Source: Bacteroidales bacterium UBA3843 (GTDB lineage: Bacteria; Bacteroidota; Bacteroidia; Bacteroidales; Paludibacteraceae). From it: a stretch of DNA of 64,000 nucleotides. Each line of letters begins with the position of its first letter. Position 1 is the stretch's first letter. The position numbers and the translations under genes are program-made. The stretch covers positions 1,272-65,271 of the forward strand of contig DGHR01000013.1 in the NCBI GenBank assembly GCA_002392745.1. The letters are read 5' to 3'. Under the pieces are notes generated by a model. It did no database searches. It saw nothing but the letters and a program-made list of their open reading frames with translations, and had not been told where the DNA came from. Of this stretch, positions 1-6,275 are shown one piece after another.

Positions 1-22
1 TAATCGTGCCCTTGCGGCTAAG

Positions 23-78
23 AATTCATCAATTCATCAATTCATCAATCCATCAATCCATCAATCCATCATTCTATC
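23..78. repeat. Octamer tandem array, about 7 units
   Basis: Seven head-to-tail 8-bp units are visible: three of aattcatc, three of aatccatc and one attctatc. The array spans the stop codon (61-63) of the minus-strand kinase/RapZ gene, so the last residues of that protein are encoded by the first unit or two and the rest lies downstream of the stop. Confidence 0.9.
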
Positions 79-1509
79 AATGCCTTGTTCCCTGTGAATG
101 AGATGTATCCGTACGTGGTATTTCTCTTTTAGATGTTTGGCTACATGTTCGGCGCAATAGACCGAGCGGTGCTGCCCGCCCGTACAGCCGAAGCATACTT
201 GCAGGTGCGCAAAGCCGCGTTCGAGGAAACGCTCCGTATGGTGGTCCACCAGCTTGTACACACTCTCCAGAAACGTCAGTATTTCCCCGTCTTTCTCCAG
301 AAAATCAATCACCGGTCGGTCCAGTCCGGTCAGTTGTTTGTATTTATCGTACTTGCCGGGGTTGTGCGTACTGCGGCAGTCGAAGACATACCCTCCGCCG
401 TTGCCGGACCCGTCTGCAGGAATACCGCGCTTGAAGGAGAAGGAATAAACCGTGACCGTCAGACCGTTCTGCGGACTGTCAGTCTGCCGCGAAGAAGCGG
501 AAACACATTCCCCTGCCCCTTTCGCAAACGAGGGTGTCAGAACGGAGAACAGGCTTTGTGCCAACTCATGGATATACGGATACGCTGTGGCCAGTTCGCT
601 ATAGATGACGAATAGTTCATGCAGGTTCTTGAGGGCGTTAGGGATGGACTCCAGGAAATGGGGTTTGCGTTCGAAATAACCTCTGTAGCCGTATGCTCCG
701 AGCACCTGGAGAGTGCGGAACAGCACAAAATACGGCAGCGCCTTTCTCCATTCTCCTTTCTCCAATTTCCAATTTCCAATCTTCATTTTTCCCGCCTCGT
801 CCAGATAGGCGTCGATGAGTTGTTCACGCAGGCTTTGGGGAATATTCGCCTTGGCTTGCCATAGGAACGAAGCCACATCATACTGGGTCGGTCCTCTTCT
901 GCCGCCCTGGAAATCAATGAAATACGGTTCCCCGTCTTTTATCATCACATTGCGGCTCTGCATATCGCGGTAGAGGAAACAGCCCTTCGCCGCTTCTCCC
1001 TCCTGAGGAGACAGCAGTTTTGCTACCATCTTGTCGAAATCGTCCTCCAGTTTCGGTTCTGAAAACTCTATCTTCGTGCCCTTTAGGAAGCAGTATTTCC
1101 AATAGTTCAAATCCCAGCGGATGGAACGCTCGTCCATGGCGGGGACGGGGAAACAGACGCTCCAGTCCAGACCTTCCGCACCTTCATATTGTATATGCGC
1201 GAGTGCACGGATGGTTTTTTCCAGCAGCGCGCGTTCTTCCGGCAGAAAACATCCGGTCTCGCGCCCATGCTTGATGGCATCGAAGAGCAAGGTGTCACCC
1301 AGGTCCTCCTGGGTGTAACTCATCTCGTCTTCGCTGACCCATAGCACCTCGGGCACGGGTAACCCTTTCCGGTGGAAATGCCGTGCCAGATAGACGAACG
1401 CGTGGTTCTCGGCGCGGTTGGTTCCTTCCACGCGGATGACACTTCGTCCCTTCGCGTCTGCCTCACGGGTGTATTTGCGGTTGCTTCCCTGTTGTAGAAT
1501 TGTTCCCAT
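61..1509 (-). CDS. Phosphotransferase (APH-like) / RapZ C-terminal domain fusion
   Basis: The protein has 482 residues when started at the ATG at 1509 (MGTILQQGSNRKYT). An upstream ATG at 1572 would lie before the promoter at 1529-1560, so I rejected it. The N-terminal two thirds look like an aminoglycoside-phosphotransferase/N-acetylmuramate-kinase fold: LYRDMQSRNVMI is the catalytic loop and YFIDFQGGRRGP the metal-binding DFQ segment. The last ~130 residues match the RapZ C-terminal domain (SFSFKRGIP, FDCRSTHNPG, GCTGGQHRSV), which in E. coli RapZ senses glucosamine-6-phosphate. The P-loop kinase half of RapZ is absent. By family knowledge the kinase half suggests phosphorylation of a cell-wall sugar, and the fusion suggests amino-sugar sensing or recycling; both are inference. 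A short lysine-rich insert near residues 241-255 (KIGNWKLEKGEW) is encoded by a 7-bp tandem array. Confidence 0.8.
   Translation of the reverse strand: MGTILQQGSNRKYTREADAKGRSVIRVEGTNRAENHAFVYLARHFHRKGLPVPEVLWVSEDEMSYTQEDLGDTLLFDAIKHGRETGCFLPEERALLEKTIRALAHIQYEGAEGLDWSVCFPVPAMDERSIRWDLNYWKYCFLKGTKIEFSEPKLEDDFDKMVAKLLSPQEGEAAKGCFLYRDMQSRNVMIKDGEPYFIDFQGGRRGPTQYDVASFLWQAKANIPQSLREQLIDAYLDEAGKMKIGNWKLEKGEWRKALPYFVLFRTLQVLGAYGYRGYFERKPHFLESIPNALKNLHELFVIYSELATAYPYIHELAQSLFSVLTPSFAKGAGECVSASSRQTDSPQNGLTVTVYSFSFKRGIPADGSGNGGGYVFDCRSTHNPGKYDKYKQLTGLDRPVIDFLEKDGEILTFLESVYKLVDHHTERFLERGFAHLQVCFGCTGGQHRSVYCAEHVAKHLKEKYHVRIHLIHREQGIDRMMD
744..785. repeat. Heptamer array inside the kinase/RapZ gene
   Basis: Six 7-bp units (ttctcca, ttctcct, ttctcca, atttcca, atttcca, atcttca) lie in frame inside the coding sequence and encode the KIGNWKLEKGEW segment. 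The same 7-bp periodicity fills several intergenic gaps in the window. Confidence 0.75.
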
Positions 1510-1528
1510 AGTTGCTTCAATTTCGCTG

Positions 1529-1560
1529 CAAAGATAGTAAAAATATTTGAGACGAGCAAA
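1529..1560 (-). promoter_or_regulatory. Bacteroidota-type promoter for the kinase/RapZ gene
   Basis: On the minus strand TTTG (1557-1560) is followed after 20 nt by TATCTTTG (1529-1536), matching TTTG-N19-21-TAnnTTTG. The start codon at 1509 lies about 12-15 nt beyond the expected transcript start. Confidence 0.7.
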
Positions 1561-1643
1561 TACCACGCACAAATAAATGCATAAATAGTAAGATTAGCCC
1601 CAGATAAAACTGATTTGTGCAATGTTTCTAAATATCTCATTTT

Positions 1644-1707
1644 TAGCGTTTTGCAAAACAGTTATCGGAGGCAATTCGGACTAATCTCGGAGTAATCTCG
1701 GAGGCAA
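1644..1707. repeat. Dispersed intergenic repeat B, copy 1 (11-bp period)
   Basis: This 64-bp stretch aligns without gaps, at roughly 80 percent identity by eye, to 61766-61829. Its second half is built of 11-bp units of the form tcggagtaatc / tcggaggcaa. It lies in the gap between the nuclease gene (3' end 1767) and the promoter at 1529-1560. The rest of that gap holds nothing I recognise. Confidence 0.7.
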
Positions 1708-1766
1708 GTGCTATGCAACACCTACTCATTAGTCCCAAAAGAATTTCCGATTATTAAGATTTACGG

Positions 1767-2930
1767 TTACTTGTTCCCCTTTGCCCGATTGTGGGTCTGG
1801 CAGAGCATTTGACAGTTGGAGATGTCCGTTGCACCGCCTTTAGACCAAGCGGTAACATGGTCGGCATCCATTTCCGTCAGTTTCCATATACGCGTACGAT
1901 TGGCATCGTGACCGATGGCACACAACGGACAGTTGGAAACCTCATGTTTCCTGGCTTCTTCCGTCTGGCGGGCATAGACGCTTTTCTTGGTCGGCTCATC
2001 GAAACAACGCACTTCCAACAGTTTGGTGTCTTGGCAACCGCCGAGAATATATTCATAGATACCTTTTTTGTTCTTCACGTAGTAGTCTTCATATAGTTCG
2101 CGCTGTTTGGCTGCCACTTCCGAAGGGTCGTAGGGATTCTTATGATATTTCTCATAGAGTTCGCCCCATGGCAGACCGCACATCTCTTTTTCTATGTTGG
2201 TAAACACACCGCTTGCCCAGTCGATGACGCTGTTAAAATAGGTCTCCATTTCGCGGATGTTATCATCGTTGCGGTGGAGCGACATATATTTGCTGACCTC
2301 GCCACGGCTGGCCCATTCCAATGCGGTGTGCAGGTACGCTTGGCGTTTCACGTTTCCGCGCAGGAAAGCCGCCCATTTGTTGATATTGGCGTTTTGTGAA
2401 TTGGAGAACACCTCTTTGGCTTTTGTGACAAACGGACCGCAATAAACAGCATTCAAAATCTCCTGTTCCTCCAAAGGAAGCCCGACGATATTGATGGTCT
2501 TGAACCATTCTTTGATTTCGCTTTCCGTTCCTTCACATTCATAGACCAGCAGTTCAGTTTGTAGAATCTTCTTTTTGAGATCTTCCGCCATGTAATCAAA
2601 ATACTGCTCCATGCCGTTAATGCGGATGGCGAACTTGCGCGTAAGGAAACGTCCCAAAGAGGTGATTCGCTGCTGCCCGTCCAGTACTTCCAAATGGTTA
2701 TCGTCCACTCGGTTAAAGTACAGCAAACCAATTGGATAGCCTTTGAGCACGGACTCAATGACTGCTATCTCGCGCGCGCCGTTTTGTTCGGCATATAGAT
2801 AATTACGCTGATACTCCGGCTGAATGGTCAGTTTGCCCGAAAGACCAAACAGACCTTTGCCTTCTGCCTCGTTGTAAGTAAACCCTTTGCAGATTTCCTC
2901 AACGGTATATATCTTACGTTCTGCTTTCAT
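1767..2930 (-). CDS. DUF262 / HNH nuclease (GmrSD-like), R-M partner
   Basis: The 387-residue protein has an N-terminal DUF262 domain (PEYQRNYLY near residue 38, VLDGQQRITSL near 80-92, the family's DGQQR nucleotide-binding signature). The C-terminus is an HNH nuclease with a CPLC knuckle, MDADHVTAWSKGG, and the closing NCQMLCQTHNRAKGNK. DUF262-HNH proteins are the core of GmrSD-type restriction enzymes, in which the DUF262 part uses nucleotide and the HNH part cuts DNA. The gene starts 5 bp after an EcoRI-family adenine methylase, so the two are almost surely co-transcribed. Here the nuclease is more likely the restriction arm of a methylation-protected system than a Type IV enzyme against modified DNA, but the sequence cannot decide this. 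Confidence 0.82.
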   Translation of the reverse strand: MKAERKIYTVEEICKGFTYNEAEGKGLFGLSGKLTIQPEYQRNYLYAEQNGAREIAVIESVLKGYPIGLLYFNRVDDNHLEVLDGQQRITSLGRFLTRKFAIRINGMEQYFDYMAEDLKKKILQTELLVYECEGTESEIKEWFKTINIVGLPLEEQEILNAVYCGPFVTKAKEVFSNSQNANINKWAAFLRGNVKRQAYLHTALEWASRGEVSKYMSLHRNDDNIREMETYFNSVIDWASGVFTNIEKEMCGLPWGELYEKYHKNPYDPSEVAAKQRELYEDYYVKNKKGIYEYILGGCQDTKLLEVRCFDEPTKKSVYARQTEEARKHEVSNCPLCAIGHDANRTRIWKLTEMDADHVTAWSKGGATDISNCQMLCQTHNRAKGNK

Positions 2931-2935
2931 GGTAT

Positions 2936-4072
2936 TTATTGTTTTTTGCGGATTAGTATACGTGCGTATGGCTTTTGTGGAATACCATCCTCGTCTATAT
3001 AATATAATTGACCATCTCGAAGACTTTTATTCAGTTTCTTCAATTCTCGCGGATAAGGAGCGAGTCCTAACTCTTTACCAGAATCGCCTTGAGTTTGACC
3101 AATAATTACAAATTGTTCTGGACAATATTTATCAAGAAAAGAAAGGGGAACTCCGATTGTTCCATTATAATCAGATGGTATTAACTCCACAAAAGGAACC
3201 TCAATTGCATCGTAATTTTCATACTGAATATATCTTTGTAATCCTTTTAGTTTCTTGTTATATTTTAAGTTATCTGCCATTGACATCAATTGTAGAGGTT
3301 CATGGCGACGCCCATGATCTATATTTGTATACCAGCGAACTCCAACAACACTTATATAATGTTGACCCTCAATTATAATATCACGAGCTCCTACTTTGCT
3401 TTCATTATACAAATCGTCAGGAATCATAAATAATCTATCGCCACTTGTTATACTGGGACCTAACCAAATCATATTATCTCTTATCAAAGGAAAAACTTCC
3501 TTGTATGAGATGGCATTAATGTTGCCAATTATTAAAAATTGCTTCCCTCCTTCCATGATCCACGCAAGGAATTCGCGGAACAGCGAGAAAGGCGGGTTTG
3601 TGATAATAATATCTGCTTCGTCTCGCAGAGCTGTTACTTCGGCAGAACGGAAGTCTCCGTCGCCTTCGAGGTAACTCCATTGCAGGTCGTCAATGTCAAT
3701 CCGGCCGCTGTTGTTGGTATCGTGCGTAAGTGTGAAGATTTTGCCCTTAATACGGCTTTTCTCTACGTTGTACAACGGATTCTCCGTTTCAAAGAGTGTC
3801 GGTTGCCAATCGGTCTTGTACTTTTTGCTTTCTATGGCGTATGAAGTGGAAATGAGTTTCTTCAGACCGAAGAACTCAAAGTTTTGTGCAAAGAACTTGG
3901 TAAAGTTGCTCCATTCCGGATCATCGCAAGGCAACAAGATTGTCTTGTCCCGAAAGACATCGGGGTTGTATTCAATGTATGCGTTTACTTCTTTCTGTAT
4001 GTCCGCATACTGGGTGTAGAACTCATCGTTTTTAGCATTCTTCGCTGCTCCTAAATTCGCGTTTTTTGCCAT
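2936..4072 (-). CDS. Adenine-specific DNA methyltransferase, EcoRI family
   Basis: The protein has 378 residues from the ATG at 4072 (MAKNANLGAAKNAKNDEFYTQ), which matches the usual N-terminus of the EcoRI methylase family (KKDEFYTQ...DIEKEL). The frame is open upstream, with an ATG at 4084 and a TTG at 4114 as alternatives. The catalytic motif IV is ITNPPFSLFREFL around residue 160, the N-P-P-F form of N6-adenine methylases. It is followed by LIIGNINAI and KEVFPLIRDN, conserved in the family. The gene is slightly AT-rich against its neighbours, suggesting acquisition with the nuclease gene 5 bp downstream. The recognition site cannot be read from sequence. Confidence 0.85.
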   Translation of the reverse strand: MAKNANLGAAKNAKNDEFYTQYADIQKEVNAYIEYNPDVFRDKTILLPCDDPEWSNFTKFFAQNFEFFGLKKLISTSYAIESKKYKTDWQPTLFETENPLYNVEKSRIKGKIFTLTHDTNNSGRIDIDDLQWSYLEGDGDFRSAEVTALRDEADIIITNPPFSLFREFLAWIMEGGKQFLIIGNINAISYKEVFPLIRDNMIWLGPSITSGDRLFMIPDDLYNESKVGARDIIIEGQHYISVVGVRWYTNIDHGRRHEPLQLMSMADNLKYNKKLKGLQRYIQYENYDAIEVPFVELIPSDYNGTIGVPLSFLDKYCPEQFVIIGQTQGDSGKELGLAPYPRELKKLNKSLRDGQLYYIDEDGIPQKPYARILIRKKQ

Positions 4073-4227
4073 GGATAAAAGCATTTGGTCTTTGCTCTTA
4101 TCTAAAGGCAACAAAAAGAGCGCGAACTATTTGTATTGCCTATATAGTACCGAGGTGCGCTTGTCTTATGTCTTGCTATCTCACCGCTTCTTTACTCTGT
4201 CGGTACCAGCGGTTATATTTTGCGCTG

Positions 4228-4259
4228 CAAAATTACACAAAAAAAATGACATACACAAG
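4228..4259 (-). promoter_or_regulatory. Promoter of the methylase-nuclease operon
   Basis: Minus-strand CTTG (4256-4259), 20 nt, TAATTTTG (4228-4235). The extended upstream box reads CTTGTGTATGTC, close to the window's common form. It implies a leader of about 150 nt before the ATG at 4072. The rest of the 4073-4386 gap shows no gene. Confidence 0.6.
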
Positions 4260-4386
4260 GGCGTACATCATTTTCCGGTGGTTTTTCTATCCTTTGGGGA
4301 AAAATTCAGACTGCGTCGCTATTCCGTGGAGAAAGGGCGGGATTGTACCTCATGAAACTTCCGGGAAAGAAAAGCATTGCAGGGCT

Positions 4387-5310
4387 TTACACTCTGAACT
4401 GCAAGGCGTTGTGGAGACAGGTTACCCGGCAGGGACCGATGAAATTTTCCAGTATACCATCCGCCTCAATCAGCATATGCTGATGGCAGTTGATTTCAAT
4501 CTCTTTGCCAAGGAGAGAATATATAAACGGCAGTTCGGTGAGTTTGCCGTTATAGAGTTTGGGTAGGGCATTGATAATCTGTCGGAAGGTGGGTTTACGG
4601 ACAAACATGCCGTGGAAGACGCCGTCGGTCGGATTGGCATCGGGGTTTTGTTTGATTCCCCCTCCTGAGAAGGGACCGTTGCCGATATTCATGGTGAAAA
4701 GCAGGTCGTTCACTGTCTCCTTCCCGTCCACATTCAATACCATGTGCTGGCTCTTATGCGCCACGATAGCAGCAATCAGACCGAAGAGGTAGTTCACATG
4801 GTGGGAGCCGATATAGTATTTCAGTGTCTCGGCTTTCTTGCAGGTCAACGGGTCCACTCCGAATCCCACGGAATTGATGAAATAGCGATGATGGGCGATG
4901 CCGTTACGCCAGTAGGTGAGGCATCCGATATCAATCGGGTGTCCTTCACCCTCGAAGAAGCGGCGCAGGCTCTCCTTGAATTGCTTGTTCAGTCCCCAGT
5001 AGCGCCCCCAGTCGTTTCCTGTTCCGCGAGGCATCAGTCCCAACTGTATCTGTGCGCGTTGTTCCGCACTTATCTCCGCGCGCATGATTCCGTTCACGGC
5101 TTCGCTGAGAGTGCCGTCGCCGCCGAGCACCAGTATCTCGTCATAGCCCTTCTCCGCCAGCTCACGCGCCAACTCGATTGTGTGTCCGGCATACTTGGTC
5201 ACGCGGTAGGCGAAGGGCTGATGGCGTTTGCGCAGCAGTTTCCATAGATAAATACGCTGTGCGCGGAAGGCGCGCTTGCCCGATTTGGGATTGATGATTA
5301 TTCCTAACAT
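4387..5310 (-). CDS. Diacylglycerol/lipid kinase family protein (YegS/DagK-like)
   Basis: The protein has 307 residues, the normal length for the family. The N-terminus carries INPKSGKRA and the nucleotide-binding LVLGGDGTLSEAVNGIM near residues 60-76, followed by LMPRGTGNDWGRYWG near 95-110. These are the conserved blocks of the DAGK catalytic domain (GGDGT; PLGTGND). Enzymes of this family phosphorylate diacylglycerol or related lipids at the membrane with ATP; the acceptor here is unknown. It is transcribed alone from a promoter overlapping the terminator of the upstream ribosomal-protein operon. Confidence 0.85.
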   Translation of the reverse strand: MLGIIINPKSGKRAFRAQRIYLWKLLRKRHQPFAYRVTKYAGHTIELARELAEKGYDEILVLGGDGTLSEAVNGIMRAEISAEQRAQIQLGLMPRGTGNDWGRYWGLNKQFKESLRRFFEGEGHPIDIGCLTYWRNGIAHHRYFINSVGFGVDPLTCKKAETLKYYIGSHHVNYLFGLIAAIVAHKSQHMVLNVDGKETVNDLLFTMNIGNGPFSGGGIKQNPDANPTDGVFHGMFVRKPTFRQIINALPKLYNGKLTELPFIYSLLGKEIEINCHQHMLIEADGILENFIGPCRVTCLHNALQFRV

Positions 5311-5332
5311 GGTATTTTTCGCAAATTTGCCG

Positions 5333-5364
5333 CAAAGATACTAAAAAAAAATGACACATACAAA
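5333..5364 (-). promoter_or_regulatory. Promoter of the lipid kinase gene
   Basis: Minus-strand TTTG (5361-5364), 20 nt, TATCTTTG (5333-5340). The -33 box lies exactly in the 6-nt loop of the preceding terminator hairpin (5345-5382), and the left stem arm is the promoter spacer. Confidence 0.7.
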
Positions 5365-5382
5365 ATTATGTGTCATTTTTTT
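5345..5382 (-). terminator. Intrinsic terminator of the rpmB-rpmG-DUF4295 operon
   Basis: A perfect 16-bp inverted repeat (arms 5345-5360 and 5367-5382, core ATGACACATA) with loop caaaat ends, on the minus strand, in a run of T. It lies 20 bp after the DUF4295 stop codon. Confidence 0.8.
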
Positions 5383-5402
5383 TCGCTTTGTAGCGAATGG
5401 AA

Positions 5403-5555
5403 TTACTTGAAGTATTCATTCACCTTATCGTTCAAAACAATCTCTTCCTGAAAGATGTAAGCACCGGTCTTAGGGGACTTAACCATCTTGATGCACTTGG
5501 AGTGTGCACGTCCGGAGTTTCCGGTTTGAAGGGTTGCGACCGCTTTCTTTGCCAT
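5403..5555 (-). CDS. DUF4295 small basic protein of the L28-L33 operon
   Basis: This 50-residue ORF begins MAKKAVATLQTGNSGRAHSK and ends LNDKVNEYFK. It matches the DUF4295 family, a short lysine-rich protein found in Bacteroidota directly after ribosomal proteins L28 and L33. Its function is not established; ribosome association is inferred from the operon. It starts 29 bp after the L33 stop and is followed by a strong terminator, so it is the last gene of the operon. There is no signal peptide or membrane segment. Confidence 0.92.
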   Translation of the reverse strand: MAKKAVATLQTGNSGRAHSKCIKMVKSPKTGAYIFQEEIVLNDKVNEYFK

Positions 5556-5584
5556 AGTTCTAAGCCTTTCTAAATACGGGTTAA

Positions 5585-5773
5585 TTACTTAATCTCCTTG
5601 TGAAGAGTATATTTCTTCAAGTAGGGATTGTACTTCATGAGCTCCAGACGATCAGGAGTGTTCTTGCGGTTCTTGGTCGTGATATAACGGCTCATTCCCG
5701 GAACTCCGCTGGCCTTCTGCTCGGTGCATTCGAGGATTACCTGAACGCGCGCTTCTTTGTTTTTCTTTGCCAT
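5585..5773 (-). CDS. rpmG: 50S ribosomal protein L33
   Basis: The 62-residue protein (MAKKNKEARVQVILECTEQK...) carries the L33 signatures GMSRYITTKNRKNTPDRLELMKYNP and the final LKKYTLHKEIK in the expected order; length is normal. It lacks the paired Cys-X-X-Cys knuckles of zinc-binding L33 forms, so it is the zinc-independent type. It lies 16 bp after rpmB and 29 bp before DUF4295, in the standard Bacteroidota order. Confidence 0.96.
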   Translation of the reverse strand: MAKKNKEARVQVILECTEQKASGVPGMSRYITTKNRKNTPDRLELMKYNPYLKKYTLHKEIK

Positions 5774-5789
5774 TGTTTAGCTCCTTTCG

Positions 5790-6023
5790 TTAGAGATAGC
5801 CTTTCTGCGCCGCCTGTTTGAGGGCGTTGTCGAGGCCGATTTTGTTAATAGTTCTAAGACCGGCTGCACTCACGTTCAGCTCGATCCATGCATCTTGTTC
5901 TACCCAGTAGAACTTACGGCGGAAGAGGTTCACATCGAAGCTACGCTTGGTATGGCGCTTCGAGTGCGACACATTGCAGCCGCCCATGGCTTTCTTGCCT
6001 GTAATTTGACAAATCTTTGACAT
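5790..6023 (-). CDS. rpmB: 50S ribosomal protein L28
   Basis: The protein has 77 residues from the ATG at 6023 (MSKICQITGKKAMGGCNVSH). The longer frame back to 6089 gives an N-terminus unlike L28 and is rejected. Typical L28 blocks are present: GKKAMGGCNVSHSKRHTKR near the N-terminus and ELNVSAAGLRTINKIGL near the C-terminus. It is the first gene of the rpmB-rpmG-DUF4295 operon and has a leader of about 110 nt that can fold. Confidence 0.96.
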   Translation of the reverse strand: MSKICQITGKKAMGGCNVSHSKRHTKRSFDVNLFRRKFYWVEQDAWIELNVSAAGLRTINKIGLDNALKQAAQKGYL

Positions 6024-6059
6024 TTTATTATATATTTTATATTTTTTTCGTCTCCTGAG

Positions 6060-6099
6060 GGCTCCAAAATCAGTGTCTTTTATCGGCACTTTTTGAGCC
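6060..6099 (-). other. Two-tier hairpin in the rpmB leader
   Basis: Outer arms ggctc (6060-6064) and gagcc (6095-6099) enclose inner arms agtg/cact (6072-6075, 6087-6090). The structure lies in the untranslated leader between the rpmB promoter and its ATG. Such leaders of ribosomal-protein operons are often sites of feedback control, but nothing here proves it. Confidence 0.35.
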
Positions 6100-6142
6100 T
6101 AAAAATGCGGACAGGGCACACCTATCCACACAAAATTTCGTG

Positions 6143-6174
6143 CAAAGATACTGCTTTTTTTTGAATTGACCAAA
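6143..6174 (-). promoter_or_regulatory. Promoter of the rpmB operon
   Basis: Minus-strand TTTG (6171-6174), 20 nt, TATCTTTG (6143-6150), with the spacer ending in AAAAAAAGCAG, the class I form seen at several other promoters here. Confidence 0.75.
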
Positions 6175-6200
6175 TTTTTTTACATTTTTTTAGCATTTTA

Positions 6201-6232
6201 TTTGTTTATCTCCCCAAAAAGCAGTAATTTTG
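6201..6232 (+). promoter_or_regulatory. Promoter of the SulP transporter gene
   Basis: TTTG (6201-6204), 20 nt, TAATTTTG (6225-6232); spacer ends CCCAAAAAGCAG. Divergent from the rpmB promoter, with 26 bp between the two -33 boxes. Confidence 0.7.
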
Positions 6233-6275
6233 CAGCCGTTTATAGAAGGTACAAATCAATCACAACAGTATTATT

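Noticed and set aside
1510..1572. Upstream extension of the kinase/RapZ gene (start at 1572)
   Set aside because: It would place the promoter boxes at 1529-1560 inside the coding region, and homologues begin near MGTIL.
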